Source: an uncultured Clostridia bacterium (GTDB taxonomy: Bacteria; Bacillota_A; Clostridia; TANB77; CAG-508). Taken from it: 8,324 nucleotides of DNA. Below the pieces are notes generated by a model. That model searched no databases. It was not told the origin of the DNA and saw nothing but the letters and a program-made list of their open reading frames with translations. Positions 1 to 6,653 of this stretch are shown here, piece after piece. Position 1 is the stretch's first letter. The number at the start of each line of letters is the position of its first letter. The translations under genes and the position numbers were made by a program. Location: assembly GCA_948852375.1 (NCBI GenBank), contig CAQOYX010000070.1, positions 1-8,324 of the forward strand. The letters run 5' to 3'.

Positions 1-82
1 ATTTTAAATTTTTTTATTAGTAAATTTTTTGCATTCAAAAAATAATGTTTAGGGCTACTATTTTTTAGATTGGAGGTATCTT

Positions 83-692
83 ATGAATAGTAGTTTTTTT
101 AAAACTTCTTCTTTTTCTATTAAATTCATTTTATTTTTAATCATGCTAGTTTGTGTTATTATTATCCCTGTTTATTACACATATCCACAGGCTTTTTCTG
201 AATATTCTGATAAACTTATACTAGATGATAACTCTATGTATGTTTGGCCTATTCCTGGATATACTACTTTAACTTCTCCTTTTGGAAAAAGAACTTCCCC
301 AACAGCTGGTGCATCAAGTTTTCATAAAGGAATTGATGTTGGTGCTCCTGAAGGTACTAAATTATATGCTATTTGTGATGGAAAAATTACATTTGCATCT
401 TTTTTAGGAGGTGGTGGCTATACTATTACTCTTTCAAAAGATAATATGAAAATTACATATTGCCATGTTTCCCCCAATTTTATTGTTGATGTTGGCGATG
501 AAGTAAAAAAGGGTGAATGGATTGCAAATGTTGGTCCTAAAAATGTTTATGGCGTTATTGGGAATAATTATAAAGATAAGGAACGGTAATCCTACTAACG
601 GTGCTACTACTGGTTGCCATTTACATTTTGGCATACGAATTGATGGAAAATATACTAATCCATTAGATTTATTTAATAAAGAAAATGAATAA
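83..692 (+). CDS. M23 (LytM-type) metallopeptidase, membrane-anchored; frame shifts +1 at a CGG codon
   Basis: Predicted zinc endopeptidase of the M23 family, which cuts peptidoglycan cross-bridges outside the membrane. Residues 14-33 form one hydrophobic membrane segment, so the protein is probably anchored with its catalytic domain outside. The domain starts near residue 55; His81 and Asp85 (HKGID) are the first two zinc ligands and His128 (CHVS) fits the extra active-site His. The start ATG follows TTGGAGG at good spacing. The opening frame ends at 587-589 (GAA CGG TAA), before the essential HxH motif. Skipping C584 continues in the next frame as GNPTNGATTG, then CHLHFG with His179 and His181, and NPLDLF, stopping at 690-692. 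The reconstructed protein has 202 residues and all ligands. Removing a G at 580-581 instead would also restore the frame. An automated pipeline would call this a frameshifted pseudogene; I think it may be functional through recoding. Confidence 0.8.
584..587 (+). other. Putative +1 recoding site, CGGT, in the M23 peptidase gene
   Basis: The incoming frame reads GAA CGG TAA and stops. Dropping C584 gives GAA GGT AAT CCT, the glycine of a conserved-looking GNPTNG stretch that leads into the HLH zinc motif. This is the only in-frame CGG in the gene. The same A-CGG-N form occurs twice in eno. The shift is inferred from protein homology, not shown directly. Confidence 0.6.
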
Positions 693-758
693 TATTCTTT
701 ATAGCATCCTTGAGTTACAGTTCACTAAAAATTACTTTCCTTTAAGACTCTACAGTCA

Positions 759-785
759 GCTACCTTAAATAAAGTAGCCTTTTTA
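759..785 (+). terminator. Probable Rho-independent terminator of the M23 gene
   Basis: GCTAC (759-763) pairs with GTAGC (774-778), with two further A-T pairs beyond a C-A mismatch, and is followed by CCTTTTTAAT. It lies about 66 bases past the M23 stop in the right orientation. The stem is short, so confidence is moderate. The opposite strand forms the stem slightly better through a G-U pair but has no T-tract there. Confidence 0.5.
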
Positions 786-839
786 ATAGTCGTTTTTTAA
801 AGATCTGCTTTAATAAAGTCTCCTTTACCTAATAGAAGT

Positions 840-858
840 GGCAGTCCGTTGGACTGCC
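840..858. terminator. Strong GC-rich hairpin between convergent genes
   Basis: GGCAGTCC (840-847) and GGACTGCC (851-858) form a perfect 8-bp stem with a 3-base loop, the most GC-rich palindrome in the window. It lies about 80 bases beyond the stop of the minus-strand operon and may end that transcript. Neither side has a proper T-tract, so intrinsic termination is uncertain; it could instead protect RNA 3' ends. The rest of 693-939 holds no gene that I can see. Confidence 0.4.
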
Positions 859-939
859 GTGTAAGGTCTTATTTATACTATATTGGCTGTGAATTTTAAC
901 TTATTGGTATTACAATAGGGGTTGCATGTCATACACACC

Positions 940-1518
940 CTACATATCATCATCGTCCGTTTCATCTATATTTTCTTCATCTATTTCCTTATTTTCTATA
1001 TCATCATTTCGATTTGTTTCTTCTATGTTTTCTCTATTGTCTTCTACATCAATTTCTGCACTACTTATATTTTCTTCATCGTTATGGTCTTCACATCCAT
1101 CACAATGTCCACAGTGTCCAGCACAGTCGTGTTCTGCCCCATTCCAGTCTAATTCTATTGTATTATGACATTCTGGACATTTTATTTCTTTTTTATTTGA
1201 ATTAATGTCTGTTAAAAATTCATAATTACAATATGGACATACAATTTCAAAATCATATTCTTCCTCTACAAATAATTCTTTTTCAATTGTATTCATTCCT
1301 TTTTCTAATTCTAGCATTTTCTTTTCTATTATTTTTTGATTTTCATATATTTGATTAACTCTTCTTTCACTAAGATCCATTATCTTATTTAGTTCATCAA
1401 TATATATCATTGAAAGATCAGCAATTTGTTCTTTAATAAAATCTAATTCTTCTTGGTCTGTAATTCTTTCCTCAATTTTTGATATTATTGCTTTAAACTT
1501 ATCTTGTAACTTTGACAC
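940..1518 (-). CDS. CD1247-like coiled-coil / zinc-ribbon protein with Cys-rich knuckle and acidic tail
   Basis: A 192-residue cytoplasmic protein of unknown function. Residues 1-85 are charged and helical, probably coiled coil. A zinc ribbon follows, with C94-P-Y-C97 and C114-P-E-C117. A second cysteine cluster with interspersed His lies at C132, C136, C139 and C142 (CAGHCGHCDGC). The last 45 residues are almost all Asp, Glu, Asn and Ile. The helix, ribbon and acidic-tail layout resembles clostridial proteins named for a CD1247 N-terminal domain; this is recalled from family knowledge and not checked. The start is GTG, chosen because AAGAAAGGAAG lies 7 bases upstream. It begins 20 bases after the efp stop, so the two genes are very likely cotranscribed. 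The second Cys cluster could be another metal site. No catalytic motif is visible. Confidence 0.75.
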   Translation of the reverse strand: MSKLQDKFKAIISKIEERITDQEELDFIKEQIADLSMIYIDELNKIMDLSERRVNQIYENQKIIEKKMLELEKGMNTIEKELFVEEEYDFEIVCPYCNYEFLTDINSNKKEIKCPECHNTIELDWNGAEHDCAGHCGHCDGCEDHNDEENISSAEIDVEDNRENIEETNRNDDIENKEIDEENIDETDDDDM

Positions 1519-1538
1519 TTTAAAACTTCCTTTCTTGC

Positions 1539-2105
1539 TTAAATTCTTTCCATGTATTCGCCTGTTCTTGTATCAATTTTTATTACATCTCCTATGTTTA
1601 TAAATAGTGGTACACTGATTTCATATCCATTTTCAAGTGTTGCTGGTTTTCCTGATGTTGTTGTTGTATTTCCACTAAACCCTGGTTCTGTATAAGTTAC
1701 TTCTAACTCGACGAACATTGGTGGTTCTACTGCAAATACATTTCCCTTAAAAGATAGGATTTTAACACTCATGTTTTCTTTAATGTATTTTAAACTATCT
1801 CCTAATTGTTCTTTGTTTAATGGTATTTGCTCGTATGTATCATTATCCATGAAATAATATAAATCTCCATCTGCATATAGATATTGCATATCTCTTTTTT
1901 CAATTTCTGCTCCTGGGTATTTTTCTGATGGGTTAAATGTTTTTTCTAAAACCGCTCCTGATATTACATTTTTCAGCTTTGTTCTAACAAATGCTGCTCC
2001 TTTTCCTGGTTTTACGTGCTGAAATTCTACTACTTTATATACATTTCCTTCCATTTCAAATGTTGTTCCATTTCTAAAATCTCCTGCCATATATACTTCT
2101 GCCAT
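1539..2105 (-). CDS. efp: Translation elongation factor P
   Basis: EF-P binds between the ribosomal P and E sites and promotes peptide bond formation at stalled polyproline stretches. The 188 residues cover the whole family: a KOW-like domain (about 1-63) with GDFRNG and the loop KPGKGAAF, whose tip Lys35 matches the lysine modified in many bacteria; an OB domain (about 67-130) with [13 protein letters not shown]; and a C-terminal OB domain holding the family signature around ATLENGY and ending TGEYMERI. The start at 2105 is set by AAGGAGG nine bases upstream. An internal Met at residue 6 matches the usual family start but has no ribosome binding site, so this protein has a short N-terminal extension. 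It starts 38 bases after the clpX stop with no terminator between them, which suggests a clpX-efp-zinc-ribbon transcript. Confidence 0.97.
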   Translation of the reverse strand: MAEVYMAGDFRNGTTFEMEGNVYKVVEFQHVKPGKGAAFVRTKLKNVISGAVLEKTFNPSEKYPGAEIEKRDMQYLYADGDLYYFMDNDTYEQIPLNKEQLGDSLKYIKENMSVKILSFKGNVFAVEPPMFVELEVTYTEPGFSGNTTTTSGKPATLENGYEISVPLFINIGDVIKIDTRTGEYMERI

Positions 2106-2143
2106 TTCTTATTTCCTCCTTATTATTTCTAATTTCACTTTAT

Positions 2144-3451
2144 TTATGCAGTCTCACTGCTTTTTTGTATTACTTTTCTTTTTTTTATATGCTTTTTTGG
2201 TTGCTTTGCTTCATTAATAATTACATTTGGCTCTTTTCCCTCAAGAATGGTTTCCTTTGTAACTATACATTTTTCAATTTTTGGATTTGATGGTATATCA
2301 AACATGATATCTCTCATAATTTCTTCTATTATTGAACGAAGACCTCTTGCTCCAGTGTTTCTTGCTATAGCTTTATCTACTATAACATTTAATGCTTCTT
2401 TTTCAAATTCTAGTTCTACATCATCTAATTCTAATAATTTTTTATATTGCTTTACTAAAGCATTTTTTGGCTCTGTTACTATTTGTATTAGTGCTTCTCT
2501 ATCTAATTCTTTTAATGTTGCTATAATTGGTAGTCTACCAACAAATTCTGGTATTAATCCAAATTTTAATAAATCTTGTGGTAATAGTTCACTATATATT
2601 GCTGTTTTATCTATTCCTTTTTTACTTTCAATCTTTGCTCCAAATCCTATTAATTTTTTTCCAACTCTTTCATCAATTATCTTATCTAGTCCTTCAAATG
2701 CTCCTCCACATATAAATAAAATATTTGATGTATTTATTTGTATAAATTCTTGATGTGGGTGTTTTCTTCCTCCTTGTGGCGGAACTGAGGCTGTTGTTCC
2801 TTCTACTATTTTTAGAAGTGCTTGTTGAACACCTTCTCCACTAACATCCCTTGTAATAGATGGGTTTTCAGATTTTCTTGTTATTTTATCTATTTCATCT
2901 ATATATATAATTCCTTTTTGTGCAAGTTCTATATCATAATCTGCAGCTTGAATTAGTTTTAATAAGATGTTTTCAACATCTTCTCCAACATATCCTGCTT
3001 CTGTTAAAGTAGTTGCATCTGCTATTGCAAATGGTACTTTTAAAATTCTTGCAAGTGTTTGTGCAAGTAATGTTTTTCCACATCCTGTTGGTCCTAGTAA
3101 TAAGACATTACTTTTTCCAATTTCAACATCATTTATTTCATCTTCGCTATTTATTCTTTTATAATGATTATATACTGCAACAGCTAGTGTTTTTTTTGCT
3201 TCTTCTTGCCCTATTACATATTGGTCTAATATATTTTTTATTTCTTTTGGTTTTGGTAAGTCTTTTGCTTCTTCAACAGTATATCCTATTTCATCATCTT
3301 CTAAGTATTCTTCTTCAACAATGCTTTTGCATAAAGAAATACATTCATCGCATATATATACTCCTGGTCCTGCAACTATTTTTTTAACACTATTTTGTGA
3401 TTTTCCACAAAAAGAACATTTAACATTTTTTTCACTCTGGTTTTTGGCCAT
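2144..3451 (-). CDS. clpX: ClpX, ATP-dependent unfoldase of the ClpXP protease
   Basis: A hexameric AAA+ unfoldase that recognises tagged substrates, unfolds them and feeds them into ClpP. All 435 residues are intact. The N-terminal zinc domain has C12, C15, C34 and C37. Walker A is GPTGCGKT (120-127) and Walker B is IIYIDEIDK (181-189). The pore-1 loop is GYVG (153-156), the RKH loop is at 229-231, the LIGF loop that docks on ClpP is at 267-270, the Arg finger lies in PEFVGR (Arg306), and sensor 2 is in GARGLR (367-372). The LIGF loop shows that it works with ClpP, encoded just upstream. The start ATG follows AAAGGTG. The 171-base gap from clpP holds a long nested inverted repeat, described separately. 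The C-terminus ends in a Lys-rich stretch and is slightly longer than in E. coli ClpX. Confidence 0.98.
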   Translation of the reverse strand: MAKNQSEKNVKCSFCGKSQNSVKKIVAGPGVYICDECISLCKSIVEEEYLEDDEIGYTVEEAKDLPKPKEIKNILDQYVIGQEEAKKTLAVAVYNHYKRINSEDEINDVEIGKSNVLLLGPTGCGKTLLAQTLARILKVPFAIADATTLTEAGYVGEDVENILLKLIQAADYDIELAQKGIIYIDEIDKITRKSENPSITRDVSGEGVQQALLKIVEGTTASVPPQGGRKHPHQEFIQINTSNILFICGGAFEGLDKIIDERVGKKLIGFGAKIESKKGIDKTAIYSELLPQDLLKFGLIPEFVGRLPIIATLKELDREALIQIVTEPKNALVKQYKKLLELDDVELEFEKEALNVIVDKAIARNTGARGLRSIIEEIMRDIMFDIPSNPKIEKCIVTKETILEGKEPNVIINEAKQPKKHIKKRKVIQKSSETA

Positions 3452-3472
3452 TTCACATTTTCACCTTTCACT

Positions 3473-3580
3473 AAAATCCTAATTTTTTACATTTATCATC
3501 TTACATTAAAATACCATGATTCAACTATTATCCCTTAAGTTTACAGTATTGGCTTTAAGATGAATATTTATTAGGATTTT
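3473..3580 (-). promoter_or_regulatory. Nested inverted repeats in the clpX leader (candidate structured RNA)
   Basis: Three pairs of segments lie in nested order. The outer pair is a perfect 11-bp inverted repeat, AAAATCCTAAT at 3473-3483 and its complement at 3570-3580. The middle pair is a perfect 8-bp repeat, TCATCTTA at 3496-3503 and TAAGATGA at 3556-3563. An inner pair of 8 bp (with two G-U pairs in the minus-strand RNA) has one arm at about 3543-3550. The minus-strand RNA could therefore fold into one long interrupted hairpin ending just before the clpX ribosome binding site. It matches no riboswitch or operator that I recognise, and the AT-rich sequence lowers its weight. Confidence 0.4.
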
Positions 3581-3622
3581 TCTTTTTAGTTTTTTAGACT
3601 ATATATTTGTTATTCGTTTTAT

Positions 3623-4225
3623 TTACGCTCTTTTATCCATAATTCCATCTATTAGTCCATATTTTAGTGCTTCTTCTGCTGTCATATAGTTATCTCTTTC
3701 TGTATCCTTTTCAATTGTTTCTAAAGTTTGACCTGTTCTATCACTTAATAATTTATTTAATTTTTGTCTTGTTTTTACCATATGATCTGCATGTATTTTT
3801 ATTTCTGTTGCTTGCCCTGAAATTCCATGTCCTCCTATTAATGGTTGATGGATTAATATTTCAGCATTTGGTGTTGCAAATCTTTTTCCTTTTTCTCCTG
3901 ATGCTAAAAGTACTGCCCCCATGCTTGCTGCCATTCCTATACATATTGTAGTAACTGGACATTTAATGTAGTTCATTGTATCTACAATTCCCATCCCATC
4001 TGTAATAGAACCTCCTGGTGAATTTATGTATAGACTTATTTCTTTATCTGGATCTTCTGATTCTAGAAATAAAAGTTGTGCTATTACTAAACTTGCTGTT
4101 GTAGGATTTACATCTTCTCCTAAGAATATAATTCTATCTTTTAAAAGTCTTGAAAATATATCATATGATCTTTCTCCTTTATTGGTTTGTTCAATTACAT
4201 ATGGAACTAAACTATTTTGTAACAT
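3623..4225 (-). CDS. clpP: ClpP, ATP-dependent Clp protease proteolytic subunit
   Basis: A serine protease that forms a double-heptamer chamber and degrades proteins delivered by ClpX or ClpC. The 200 residues match the family. The catalytic triad is Ser101 (GMAASMGA), His126 (LIHQPL) and Asp178 (DTERD). The handle region and Gly-rich oligomer contacts are present. The open frame can be extended to a TTG at 4243, but that codon overlaps the ribosome binding site. AAGGAGG lies 8 bases before the ATG at 4223-4225, and the protein [13 protein letters not shown] has the usual family N-terminus, so I use 4225. The gene follows tig across a terminator-like hairpin and precedes clpX, the widespread tig-clpP-clpX order. 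No CtsR-type tandem operator is visible upstream; instead there is an 8-bp palindrome in the leader. Confidence 0.98.
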   Translation of the reverse strand: MLQNSLVPYVIEQTNKGERSYDIFSRLLKDRIIFLGEDVNPTTASLVIAQLLFLESEDPDKEISLYINSPGGSITDGMGIVDTMNYIKCPVTTICIGMAASMGAVLLASGEKGKRFATPNAEILIHQPLIGGHGISGQATEIKIHADHMVKTRQKLNKLLSDRTGQTLETIEKDTERDNYMTAEEALKYGLIDGIMDKRA

Positions 4226-4247
4226 AACATTTCCCTCCTTCAAAACT

Positions 4248-4268
4248 TGAATAGTTTCGTACTATTCA
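4248..4268. promoter_or_regulatory. Perfect 8-bp palindrome in the clpP leader
   Basis: TGAATAGT (4248-4255) and ACTATTCA (4261-4268) are exact complements around a 5-base centre, starting 23 bases upstream of the clpP ATG and next to its GGAGG. It could be an operator or a small RNA hairpin that affects ribosome access. It does not match CIRCE or the CtsR box. Confidence 0.35.
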
Positions 4269-4293
4269 CAATTTACTCTTTATTATTTATTTT

Positions 4294-4346
4294 AAAAAGC
4301 CTCAGTCTGCTCTACACACAGACCCCCTTATATAAAGGAGCTTTTT
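4294..4346. terminator. Bidirectional terminator-like hairpin between tig and clpP
   Basis: AAAAAGC (4294-4300) pairs with GCTTTTT (4340-4346), and inside it GTCTG (4305-4309) pairs with CAGAC (4319-4323) around a 9-base loop. Read on the minus strand it ends in GGCTTTTTAAAA, suited to ending or attenuating the tig transcript about 30 bases after its stop. Read on the plus strand it ends in GCTTTTTATAT. A-tract, stem and T-tract fit an intrinsic terminator with an interrupted stem. Confidence 0.55.
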
Positions 4347-4377
4347 ATATATTGTAACTTCTTCGAAGTATAAAACA

Positions 4378-5661
4378 CTATTTTATTTTTGCATTCTCTA
4401 CAATGAATTCTACTGCTTTTTCATTTTTTAGAGATTCTTTTATGTAATTTATAAAGTTTTCGTTAGCTTTTAGTTGTTCTTCTTTTTGCCCATACATTCC
4501 AGCCATTTCTTTTATTTTTTCTTCTACTTTGTCTTCATCTGCTTCTATGTTTTCAGCTTTAATTATTGCTTCTATTACTAATTTATTTTTTACTGATATT
4601 TTTGCTTGTTCTTCATATTCTTTTCTAAATTCTGCATTTGTTTTACCTATTATTTGCAAATAATTTTCTATTTTCATTCCTTGGTATGAAAGTCTTTGCT
4701 CAATTTCTTTTACCATATTATCTATTTCTGTTTCAATCATTCCTGATGGAATATCTATTTCTACATTATCACATACTACTTTTACTGCTTCATCTTCTGT
4801 TTCATATTTCGCTTTAGTTTTATTTTCTGCTTCTAGTTTTTCTTTAATACTGTCTTCTAATTCTTTTAGTGTGTCAAATTCACTAACATCTTTTGCAAAC
4901 TCATCATCTAATGTTGGTAATTCTTTTTTCTTTATTTGATGTAATTTTACTTTAAATGTTGCATCTTTTCCTTTTAAGTCTTCTGAAAAGTAATCCTCTG
5001 GAAATGTTACATTTACATCTTTTTCTTCGTCTATTTTCATTCCTATAATCTGGTCTTCAAATCCTGGTATAAATGTATTACTTCCTATTGTTAATTCATG
5101 ATTTTCGGCTTTTCCACCATCAAATGCAACACCATCAACGTAACCTTCAAAATCAATTACAGCAATATCTTTAGATTCTACTGGTCTATCTTCTACTGAA
5201 ACTAATCTTGCATTTTTTTCTTGCATATGTCCAAGTTCATGTTCAATATCAGCTTTAGATACATTATACTCATGTTTTCCAATTTCTATACCTTTATATT
5301 TTCCAAGTTTTACTTCTGGCTTTGTTTGAACTACTGCTGTAAATATGAGGTCTTGTCCTTTTCCTATTTGTTTTACATCTATATCAGGACGACTAACTGC
5401 TTCTATTTTATTTTCTTTTAATTCTTTTTCATACACTTCTGGTACTACTTCATTAAAAGCATCTTCATAGAAAATTTCGTCTCCATAATATTTCTCTACA
5501 ATATTCATTGGAGCTTTTCCTTTTCTAAAACCTGGTATGTTAAAATATTTTGCACTTTTAAAATATACCTTTTTAATAGCTTCATCAAATTTTGTTGCTT
5601 CAATTGTAAATTCTAATTTTAATTCATTTGCATTTTCTGTTTTTTCAATTTTTATACTCAT
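4378..5661 (-). CDS. tig: Trigger factor, ribosome-bound chaperone
   Basis: Trigger factor sits at the ribosomal exit tunnel and shields nascent chains. The 427 residues are full length. The N-terminal ribosome-binding domain (about 1-112) carries the signature GFRKGKAP (44-51), whose FRK contacts protein L23. An FKBP-type peptidyl-prolyl isomerase domain spans about 160-246 (VIDFEGYVDG, IPGFEDQIIGM). The rest is the charged helical C-terminal chaperone domain. The ATG at 5661 follows AAAGGA. A strong extended -10 promoter lies 38 bases upstream, in the gap from ylmH, so tig starts its own transcript. A terminator-like hairpin follows the TAG stop before clpP. It contains no CGG codon and no sign of damage. 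Confidence 0.98.
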   Translation of the reverse strand: MSIKIEKTENANELKLEFTIEATKFDEAIKKVYFKSAKYFNIPGFRKGKAPMNIVEKYYGDEIFYEDAFNEVVPEVYEKELKENKIEAVSRPDIDVKQIGKGQDLIFTAVVQTKPEVKLGKYKGIEIGKHEYNVSKADIEHELGHMQEKNARLVSVEDRPVESKDIAVIDFEGYVDGVAFDGGKAENHELTIGSNTFIPGFEDQIIGMKIDEEKDVNVTFPEDYFSEDLKGKDATFKVKLHQIKKKELPTLDDEFAKDVSEFDTLKELEDSIKEKLEAENKTKAKYETEDEAVKVVCDNVEIDIPSGMIETEIDNMVKEIEQRLSYQGMKIENYLQIIGKTNAEFRKEYEEQAKISVKNKLVIEAIIKAENIEADEDKVEEKIKEMAGMYGQKEEQLKANENFINYIKESLKNEKAVEFIVENAKIK

Positions 5662-5698
5662 TTAATTCAAATCCTTTCTTGTTTTAAATTGCTCATAC

Positions 5699-5726
5699 AT
5701 TATATCACGTTTTTCTAATATTGCAA
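5699..5726 (-). promoter_or_regulatory. Sigma-A-type promoter of tig
   Basis: On the minus strand a perfect TATAAT (5699-5704), preceded by TGA as an extended -10, lies 16 bases downstream of TTGCAA (5721-5726). The start point would fall near 5692, giving a leader of about 30 bases with the AAAGGA ribosome binding site. It is the best promoter match in the window. Confidence 0.75.
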
Positions 5727-5734
5727 GCATAATT

Positions 5735-6538
5735 TTACACATATTTTTCCACACATACTACTAATCTTCCCTTTTTTGTATTTCTCTCTACTTGTTTTAT
5801 TACAAATCTTCCTTTTCCTCTTATTGTTATAATATCCGATTTTTTTAATATTTTTGAGGCTTTTTTTATATTTTCAAAATTTACAAATGTTCTACCACCA
5901 GTTATGATTTCTTCTGCTTTTGTTCTTGATGTTTTTGCAAGTTCTGAAACTACGCTATCTAGCCTTAGTGAAGATACTATAATTTGTATTTCTTCTGTTT
6001 TTATTTCTTGTCTATATAATTCTTCTATATTCTTTATTTGTATACTTGATTTGATAAATCTTTTTAGACTTGATATATTGCTTTTTAAAAATTCTATTAT
6101 TTCATTTAACACTATAATATTGGCTCCCTCGTTAAATACTACTATATCACCCATTTTTTCTCTTTTTATTCCAAGTTTCATTAATCCACCTAAGTAATCT
6201 CGGTGAGTATATTTTCCATGCATTTCATTTGGTAAAGTTATTTCTACTATTTGCATTATGTTATTATAATTTTTCTCTACAATAACTTTATTAAACTTAT
6301 CTGGATATAATATTAATACTGTTCTTTCAGAGTTTTCATCTCCTCCAAATAGCATATAATTTTCATATTTAATACTATTTAATAAATTTTTCACTAAATT
6401 CTTTTGATACATATCTAAAAAATTTGTATTTGTTATCTTGTTCTTACTTTTAGCAGCCTCCATTTTGTCCAAAACTTTTGCAATTAGTAGCCTATCTTCT
6501 TCTTTTGTATATTTTTTTAAAATATCTTGCTTATTCAT
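5735..6538 (-). CDS. ylmH: YlmH-family S4-domain RNA-binding protein
   Basis: YlmH proteins bind the 50S ribosomal subunit. In B. subtilis YlmH has been linked to ribosome-associated quality control, acting on obstructed 50S subunits in a manner related to Hsp15. From the chosen start the protein has 267 residues (B. subtilis about 257). The family motif HRDYLGGLMKLGIKR is near residues 112-126 and is followed by a GDI motif. The C-terminal S4 domain spans about 191-250, with RLDSVVSEL and GRTFVN. The open frame reaches an ATG at 6565, but that codon lies inside a likely -10 element and lacks a ribosome binding site; the ATG at 6536-6538 follows GGGGTGA, so I prefer it. In many Bacillota ylmH sits in the ftsZ/divIVA region; here it lies between eno and tig. 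All residues are in one frame. Confidence 0.9.
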   Translation of the reverse strand: MNKQDILKKYTKEEDRLLIAKVLDKMEAAKSKNKITNTNFLDMYQKNLVKNLLNSIKYENYMLFGGDENSERTVLILYPDKFNKVIVEKNYNNIMQIVEITLPNEMHGKYTHRDYLGGLMKLGIKREKMGDIVVFNEGANIIVLNEIIEFLKSNISSLKRFIKSSIQIKNIEELYRQEIKTEEIQIIVSSLRLDSVVSELAKTSRTKAEEIITGGRTFVNFENIKKASKILKKSDIITIRGKGRFVIKQVERNTKKGRLVVCVEKYV

Positions 6539-6563
6539 AATCACCCCACACTTAATATATTTC

Positions 6564-6572
6564 ATAATATCA
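6564..6572 (-). promoter_or_regulatory. Possible extended -10 element for ylmH
   Basis: The minus strand reads TGATATTAT, an extended -10 shape, about 26 bases before the preferred ylmH ATG and right after the eno terminator. No convincing -35 is present. It overlaps the upstream ATG at 6565, which argues against that codon as the start. Confidence 0.35.
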
Positions 6573-6573
6573 T

Positions 6574-6609
6574 AAAAACATACAAATTTCTATATCAAAA
6601 TTTCGTATG
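6574..6609 (-). terminator. Rho-independent terminator of eno
   Basis: On the minus strand CATAC and AAATTT (with a single bulged G between them) pair with AAATTTGTATG, an 11-bp stem around an 8-base loop, followed at once by TTTTT (6574-6578). It lies about 45 bases past the eno stop. The stem is AT-rich, but the hairpin and T-tract geometry is good. Confidence 0.6.
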
Positions 6610-6653
6610 TTCTTAATTACTTATTAAGTTAGTACAAGCAAATACTATAAATC

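Noticed and set aside
1..82. Promoter for the M23 gene (TTGCAT at 29-34 with TACTAT at 56-61)
   Set aside because: The 21-base spacer is too long and the start point would fall on the ribosome binding site.
598..601. A fourth ACGG in the M23 gene
   Set aside because: In the restored frame it reads AAC GGT (Asn-Gly), so the CGG is out of phase and needs no shift. This shows that the ACGG string alone is not the problem.
2247..2753. Plus-strand open frame of 168 codons
   Set aside because: It is the antisense shadow of clpX, has low-complexity Ser/Ile/Phe-rich composition and no ribosome binding site. The other plus-strand frames inside minus-strand genes (for example 922-1205, 3013-3387, 3667-3951, 5904-6197, 7601-7813) and the minus-strand frame at 434-634 were rejected for the same reason.
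4226..4243. N-terminal extension of ClpP from a TTG at 4243
   Set aside because: The six extra codons consist of the ribosome binding site itself; the ATG at 4225 has ideal spacing and matches the family N-terminus.
3452..4300. CtsR or CIRCE operators for the clp genes
   Set aside because: No tandem GGTCAAA-type heptamers and no TTAGCACTC/GAGTGCTAA pair are present.
6539..6565. ylmH start at the upstream ATG (6565)
   Set aside because: It has no ribosome binding site and overlaps a likely -10 element; the ATG at 6538 follows GGGGTGA and gives the family length.
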